A stretch of DNA of 64,000 bases from positions 7,519,001 to 7,583,000 of the forward strand of contig CP050890.1 of the NCBI GenBank assembly GCA_016745215.1, read 5' to 3'. Below the pieces are notes generated by a model that was not told the origin of the DNA, made no database searches, and saw only the letters and a list, made by a program, of their open reading frames with translations. Below are positions 58,879-64,000 of this stretch, one piece after another. Both the position numbers and the translations under genes were made by a program. Position 1 is the first letter of the stretch. Each line of letters opens with the position of its first letter. The stretch is from Thiohalocapsa sp. PB-PSB1. GTDB lineage: Bacteria > Pseudomonadota > Gammaproteobacteria > Chromatiales > Chromatiaceae.

Positions 58879-61616
58879 ATGCCCCCAACCCTCGACCCGG
58901 CCCCGAAAGACAGCGTCCAGCAATGGGCAAAGCGCCTGCTGCCGTTGCTCTCGCCCATCAGCCAGCAGCGGCTTGGCCAGCTCATCGACCTGATCGCCGA
59001 TGACGGACGCATCCCCTATGCCCAGGCCTACGCCGCGCTGTTTCCCGACAGCCTTGGCGACCCCGCCGCAAAGACCCGGGCCGACAAGACCTTCAACGGC
59101 TTTCGCACCAACCTCGCCGCGATCGCCGACGAACACGGCATGCTATTTCAACTGCGCGTCGACCAGCGCAAAAAGGCCGCGCCGACCGAGCGCCGACTCT
59201 GGTTCGTCACCGCCGACGACAGCGAGGCGCGCATCGTCGCCTATAACCAGGCCAAGCTCCACGGCCTGCCCGAACAGCTGGTCGACCAGCCTTTTGCCGA
59301 GCGCTCCGAGCACCCTCGGCGGCACTATCTGCTGCTTTATGCGCAAAACGAGCAAAAGAAGGCGCTCGAATTACACCAATTGCTCGCCGACCAACTGCTG
59401 AGTCTGGACCGCGCATGGGCGGCGGACGACTGGCAGCAGCCAGCCCCCGGCACCGTCCGCGAACAGGAACAGGCGCGGATGCTGGAGCAGGCCAGCGCCG
59501 TGCTGGCCCTGCTCAGCCCGGCCCTGATCGCGGAGCTCAAAAGCTCGGCGCAGCCGTTTCAGTCCCGCCGGCCCATCGTCCCGCTGGCGCTGCGCCGGGT
59601 CACCAAGGAGCAATTGCGTAACACCGCCTTCTCCGGGCTGGAGGTCTTTCGCGACCAAGGCCAGAGCTGCTGGGACCAGATCCGCGGCGCAACGCGGGCG
59701 CAATGGATCAGCGACGCCGCCCAGCACCTGATCCAGCGGCTGGAGCGGCCCGAGCGAGCCGACACCCGCCTGCATCGGCTCATGCAGCAGCCGCAATGGC
59801 GCGCGCAGGACTGCGACCCGCAGCATTTCGTCGACCCGCCCATGGACGACCGCGCCCCCGAGCCCGCCAGCCATCGGCGCCAAGCGGCGGCAGACCCGCC
59901 CGAGCCCAAGACCGCATTGCCCTTCCTGCTCGATTGGCTGCGCGACCCGGCCGGCGACTGCTTCTGCGCCATCTTCGGCGAGCTGGGCATGGGCAAGACC
60001 ATGCTGTGCCAGCGTCTGACCGTCGAGCTGTTGCGCCTGCGCGCCAAGGACCAGGGAGCCGCTGCCGCTCTGCCGCTGCCGCTGTATCTGGACCTGCGCG
60101 CCATCCACGACATGGACTGGGACTGGGAGCAGGGCGCGCCGAGCCTGGACGCCATGCTCCGCTGGCTGATCCACGCCGGCTACCAGCCCCTGGAGGGCCA
60201 GCCGCCGCCGGAGCCGGCCCAGATCAGCCGCCTGGCTCAACGGCAGGGCGGACTGGTCATTTTCGACGGCTTGGACGAGGTCATGAACCGGCTCACCCCG
60301 GAACAGTGCCGGCGCTTTCTGCGCGCGCTCTGGGAGATCCTGCCGCCGCGGCTGTGGAAGCCGCCGCGCCCGGCGCCCCGCAACTGGCAGCGAGCAAAGG
60401 GCGTCGGCCGGCTGATCATGACCTGCCGCAGCCATTTCTTCCCGCATCTCAAGGCCCAGCTCAGCGCGCTGGACGGCGAGCAGCGCGAGCAGGTCGCGGC
60501 CACCGATTACCTCTGGCTCACATGCCCTTTGGCCCGGCCCAGGTGGAGCAATACTTCCATCAGGTGTTCGCCGATGATCCGGCCCAGGCACAACGCCTGA
60601 TCGCCATGCTCGACGAGGTCCACGACCTGCGCGACCTGGGCAGCCGCCCCTACAACCTGCGCCTGATCCAGCATCAGGTGGACAGCCTGGAGGCCCAACG
60701 CCGGGCCGGCCGCCCGGTGGACATTGCCGATCTCTACGAGGGCCTGGTGGACGACTGGCTGCACCGCGACGACCCCAAGCACCGCCTGGAGCGCGAGCAC
60801 AAATTGATCCTGATGGAGCGCCTGGCCCACCGCCTGTGGGCCAGCGCCGAGCGCGACCTGAACCATGCCCAGCTCGAGGACTGGCTGCTCGACCAGATCC
60901 TGGCCGAACCGCGCTGGCGCGACATGAGCTACTTCGCCTACCGGACCCAACCCGGCCGACTGGCGATCCTGCATGAGGATCTGCGCAATGCGAGCTTTCT
61001 GGTGCGCGAGGGCGAAGACCGCTTCCGCTTCGCCCACAGCTCCATCATGGAGTTCTTTCTGGCCCGCTCGTTGCACCGGGCGCTATGCGCCGCCGGCGCC
61101 AACGAGCAGCCCCAGCAGACCTCGGCGGATCGTTTCCAGGCCTGGTCCATTCCGCGCCCCAGCCCCGAGACCCTGAGCTTCCTCGGCGGCCTGATCCAGC
61201 GCCGCGACACCGCCCTTTGCCTGCGCGGCCTCGACCGGCTGCGCGCCGACTACCGCCCGCATATCAGCGAACTGGCGCTGGCCTATTGTCTGCACGCCCA
61301 CCGCCACCGGCTCCCCGGCGCCCATCTGCGCGGCTTCCGGCTTGCCGGCATCGCGCTGCGCGATCAGCACTGGCAGGGCCGACCAGGGGACTGGTTCGAC
61401 TGTCGCGATCTGGACCTGACCGGCGCCGACCTTGCCAACGGCCGTTTCGAGGACTGCGATTTCGGCGGCAGCCGACTCGACCGCGCCGACCTGTCCCGCG
61501 CCCTGTTCGATCGTTGCCGGCTATGCGACGCCAGCGCCGAGAACGCCGACCTGACCGGCACCAGCATCCACGACTGCGATGCCACCGGACTGCGAGCATG
61601 TGAAAGGACAGCGTAA
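58879..61616 (+). pseudogene. STAND/NACHT NTPase with TIR-like and pentapeptide domains, frameshifted
   Basis: Read with one correction this is a protein of about 912 residues. An N-terminal winged-helix-like part (LGQLIDLIADDGRIPYAQAY) is followed at about 140-300 by a second TIR-like alpha/beta domain (HYLLLYAQNEQKKALELHQL, ASAVLALLSPALIAEL). The NACHT module has Walker A GELGMGKT at about 367-374, Walker B GGLVIFDGLDEV near 457 and MTCRSHFF. After it come a helical region and pentapeptide-type repeats (DLDLTGADLANGRFEDCDFG). At about 60519 CTCACATGCCC seems to be CTCACCATGCCC with one C lost, so translation stops at 60600 (574 residues). The 3' end runs into repeat module E. It may be a sequencing error or a real knock-out. 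Confidence 0.8.
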
Positions 61617-62050
61617 CGCGAAGGATCAACGCCTGTGTGCATCGTAGGTGCGCATCGTAGGCCATCGCGCTGAACATTGCCGAGGGTAACGGCAAAGCGA
61701 CGAGCGGGGATCGACGCCGGTCGTTTGAAATCGCACGAGGCTCGGCGCTGGAGTGCGCTGCGATTCAGGACGTGCTTGCTGGTGTGCGATGCGTTGTGCG
61801 CAGACGACAACGGCAAGCAAAAGGCACTGCTCGATCGTCGTGTGGCCATGCTCACGAAGCGCGGACAGCGTGGCTAGGCGGTCAGCGAGGAGCTTGGCGG
61901 ATAGCGGGTTGGTCAGTTCGATACCGATACCGACGTTGATACCGATACCGACGCCGATACCGATACCGACGCCGATACCGATACCGATACCGAATGAGTC
62001 GGCAGGCGACACCCAAGCCAAAAACCTGTTTAGCTTGTTTCTACACCATC
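61590..62050 (+). pseudogene. Decayed four-helix-bundle gene module, copy E
   Basis: Begins inside the STAND frame at CTGCGAGCATGTGAAAGGAC. From about 61662 it reads AIALNIAEGNGKATSGDRRR, then IARGSALECAAIQDVL, the same frameshift as copy D, CDALCADDNGKQKALLDRRV and MLTKRGQRG-stop. Then follow eight or more GATACCGAY units (61918-61995), the longest acidic-tail tract in the window, and CAAGCCAAAAACCTG. Confidence 0.72.
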
Positions 62051-62055
62051 ACCAG

Positions 62056-63375
62056 CCTTCTCCCTGGGAAGGCGCGTTGCTCGCGTCCGATTCGCGGGCA
62101 TTGTGCCTGACGGGTCGCCCGCAAGCGGGCTCCTACGTCGGCTGGCTGCTGCGAGTCGTCAAGGTTCGCTTGCGGGCGAGGCGCCTTGGAAACTCTGCGT
62201 ACTCTGCGGCTCTGCGGTGAATACTTACATTCTTTGAAGGCAGCACCCTTCTCCCGGGAAAGGCGCGTTGCTCGCGTCCGATTCGCTGGCATTGTGCCTG
62301 ACGGGTCGCCCGCAAGCGGGCTCCTACGTCGGCCGGCTGCTGCGAGTCGTCAAGGTTCGCTTGCGGGCGAGGCGCCTTGGAAACTCTGCGTACTCTGCGG
62401 CTCTGCGGTGAATCCTCGCTTTCTTTGTGAGGCTGCTGCCTTCTCCCTGGGAAGGCGCGTTGCTCGCGTCCGATTCGCTGGCATTGTGCCTGCCGGGTCG
62501 CCCGCAAGCGGGCTCCTACGTCGGCCGGCTGCTGCGAGTCGTCAAGGTTCGCTTGCGGGCGAGGCGCTTTGGAAACTCTGCGTACTCTGCGGCTCTGCGG
62601 CTCTGCGGTGAATACTCATATTCTTCGAAGGCAGCACCCTTCTCCCGGGAAAGGCGCGTTGCCCGCGTCCGATTCGCTGGCATTGTGCCTGCCGGGTCGC
62701 CCGCAAGCGGGCTCCTACGTCGGCCGGCTGCTGCGAGTCGTCAAGGTTCGCTTGCGGGCGAGGCGCTTTGGAAACTCTGCGTACTCTGCGGCTCTGCGGT
62801 GAATCCTTGCTTTCTTTGTGAGGCTGCTGCCTTCTCCCTGGGAAGGCGCGTTGCTCGCGTCCGATTCGCTGGCATTGTGCCTGACGGGTCGCCCGCAAGC
62901 GGGCTCCTACGTCGGCCGGCTGTTGCGAGTCGTCAAGGTTCGCTTGCGGGCGAGGCGCTTTGGAAACTCTGCGTACTCTGCGGCTCTGCGGCTCTGCGGT
63001 GAATACTCATATTCTTCGAAGGCAGCACCCTTCTCCCGGGAAAGGCGCGTTGCTCGCGTCCGATTCGCTGGCATTGTGCCTGACGGGTCGCCCGCAAGCG
63101 GGCTCCTACGTCGGCCGGCTGCTGCGAGTCGTCAAGGTTCGCTTGCGGGCGAGGCGCCTTGGAAACTCTGCGTACTCTGCGGCTCTGCGGTGAATCCTTG
63201 CTTTCTTTGTGAGGCTGCTGCCTTCTCCCTGGGAAGGCGCGTTGCTCGCGTCCGATTCGCTGGCATTGTGCCTGACGGGTCGCCCGCAAGCGGGCTCCTA
63301 CGTCGGCTGGCTGCTGCGAGTCGTCAAGGTTCGCTTGCGGGCGAGGTGCCTTGGAACTTCTGCGTACTCTGCGGC
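62056..63375. repeat. Seven-unit array of 191-199 bp with REP hairpins, higher-order
   Basis: Units start at CCTTCTCCC at 62056, 62247, 62439, 62638, 62830, 63029 and 63221. Each has CGTTGCTCGCGTCCGATTCG, GGTCGCCCGCAAGCGGGCTC, GAGTCGTCAAGGTTCGCTTG and ACTCTGCGGCTCTGCGGTG. Two link types alternate (CTTTGTGAGGCTGCTGCC and TTCTTYGAAGGCAGCACC), so the real repeating unit is a dimer of about 391 bp. The last unit is cut by the MITE at 63376. No gene. Confidence 0.93.
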
Positions 63376-63621
63376 TGGGCTGTCGAAATCTGCCGTCTTA
63401 CTAAAACAAGTGCTTCCCGGTTTGTGGATGCTTAGTCGGTGTCGGTGTCAAGGTCGGAATTGGGGATTGGTATCGAGCTGGCTGCTTTGATCGATGAGCG
63501 GATTCGATACCGATTCCGATAGCGACCCCGATACCGATTAGGCTTCCCCAGTGCGTTCGATGATGCAATCCAAGACCCGGAATCGGTTTGGCATCAAAAC
63601 TCAGGACATTTCGACAGCCTA
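63376..63621. mobile_element. 246-bp MITE, copy 2
   Basis: Ends TGGGCTGTCGAAAT (63376-63389) and ATTTCGACAGCCTA (63608-63621), 9-bp direct repeat CTCTGCGGC (63367-63375 and 63622-63630). It has inserted into the last unit of the array, whose missing remainder (TCTGCGGTGAAGACTCATATTC...) resumes at 63631. Same length as copy 1, with a few substitutions. Confidence 0.95.
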
Positions 63622-63630
63622 CTCTGCGGC

Positions 63631-63856
63631 TCTGCGGTGAAGACTCATATTCTTCGAAGGCAGCACCCGTGCACCTGTTCGCGGTCAGGGCGACAGAGCA
63701 GGAGTCCAGAAAATGCAATCCAATCGTCATCTGTGCATCGCAAAAGGGCAACGCTGCTGTCATAACCTGGCGCTACCATTCCGATCCTATCCCGCTGGCC
63801 GCGCGCGATGCAGGCGCCGGATCAGCATCGCCTCATTCTCGCCCGGGGGAAACGCC
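63631..63856. other. End of the array and leader of the DUF3419 gene
   Basis: The interrupted array unit ends at about 63668 (GAAGGCAGCACC). The remaining 190 bases hold no gene and end in GGGGGA, the ribosome site of the next gene. Confidence 0.5.
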
Positions 63857-64000
63857 GTGCCCGATCCAACCCGCATCACGCTTGCCGATCGTTTCGACCA
63901 GGCGATTTTCGATGCCATCTATTCCCGTGCGCTGGTCTATAACACCTGTTGGGAAGATCCGTCGGTGGATCGGCAGGTGCTGGACATCGGGCCGAACGAT
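63857..64000 (+). CDS. DUF3419 / BtaA-like protein, 5' part
   Basis: The first 48 codons, starting with GTG after GGGGGA, read LADRFDQAIFDAIYSRALVY and NTCWEDPSVDRQVLDIGPND. The WEDPxVD motif followed by L-x-I-G-P-x-D is the opening of DUF3419 proteins (BtaA type), which transfer a 3-amino-3-carboxypropyl group from SAM to diacylglycerol in betaine-lipid synthesis. The gene continues beyond the window, so its length and the presence of BtaB cannot be judged. Confidence 0.72.
   Translation, partial: MPDPTRITLADRFDQAIFDAIYSRALVYNTCWEDPSVDRQVLDIGPND

Noticed and set aside
60505..60530. Programmed -1 ribosomal frameshift in the STAND gene
   Set aside because: No X-XXY-YYZ slippery heptamer is present at CTCACATGCCC and no reason for a programmed shift in this family is known to me; a lost C explains it more simply.

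Overview
The window is about 64 kb of a GC-rich gammaproteobacterial chromosome. Housekeeping genes (purM, prfC, sucAB, a YgiQ radical-SAM gene), an SHP/DHC/cytochrome b redox cluster, PEP-CTERM-type and GlyGly-CTERM-type exported proteins and a very high load of extragenic repeats together suggest a purple-sulfur-type lineage (Chromatiales-like). That placement is an inference from gene content; no rRNA is present to test it.

Layout. 1-5.5 kb: core genes (purM 3' end, NhaR-like regulator, alpha/beta hydrolase, cysteine-rich CWC protein, prfC). 6.6-11 kb: a divergent redox locus with DHC, SHP-like and b561-type cytochromes on the minus strand and PepSY protein, response regulator and sensor kinase on the plus strand. 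11-32.5 kb: an accessory island. It is bracketed by two nearly identical direct copies (about 3.4 kb, 16.65 kb apart) of an amidoligase / glutamine amidotransferase / PEP-CTERM protein module. Between them lie a nine-unit tandem array of REP-like hairpins, an ISAzo13-like remnant, a complete ISL3 element, a RAYT element, a broken hicA and a type I restriction-modification operon carrying a Fic gene. 32.7-36.4 kb: a sulfatase and an acyl-CoA ligase. 37.3-38.8 kb: a complete IS4-like insertion. 38.9-49.1 kb: two SPFH proteins, a polysaccharide flippase, sucA-sucB and a YgiQ protein. 49.6-53.8 kb: a low-GC aldo/keto reductase, a CTTTTTCTG satellite, a HigBA locus with a nonsense-mutated toxin, a conserved hypothetical and a 246-bp MITE. 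53.9-57.6 kb: a TetR regulator divergent from a VIT/VWA protein with a GlyGly-CTERM-like tail, followed by a rhombosortase. 58.2-61.6 kb: a TIR protein and a frameshifted STAND/NACHT-pentapeptide protein, probably an immune locus. 62-63.6 kb: a seven-unit repeat array and a second 246-bp MITE. The right edge holds the start of a DUF3419 gene.

The main theme is repeat dynamics. At least six repeat families can be separated by eye. Two MITE families have clear terminal inverted repeats and target duplications, one of them with its empty site preserved in the paralogous module. Decayed fragments of a four-helix-bundle (23S IVP-like) gene with an Asp-Thr tail have been copied to several places. 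Several genes (CWC protein, RAYT 2, rhombosortase, STAND protein) end inside a repeat. Defence-type genes (type I RM plus Fic, HigBA, HicA remnant, TIR-STAND) sit in the repeat-rich parts, several of them broken. Everything here is from reading the sequence; no database search was possible.
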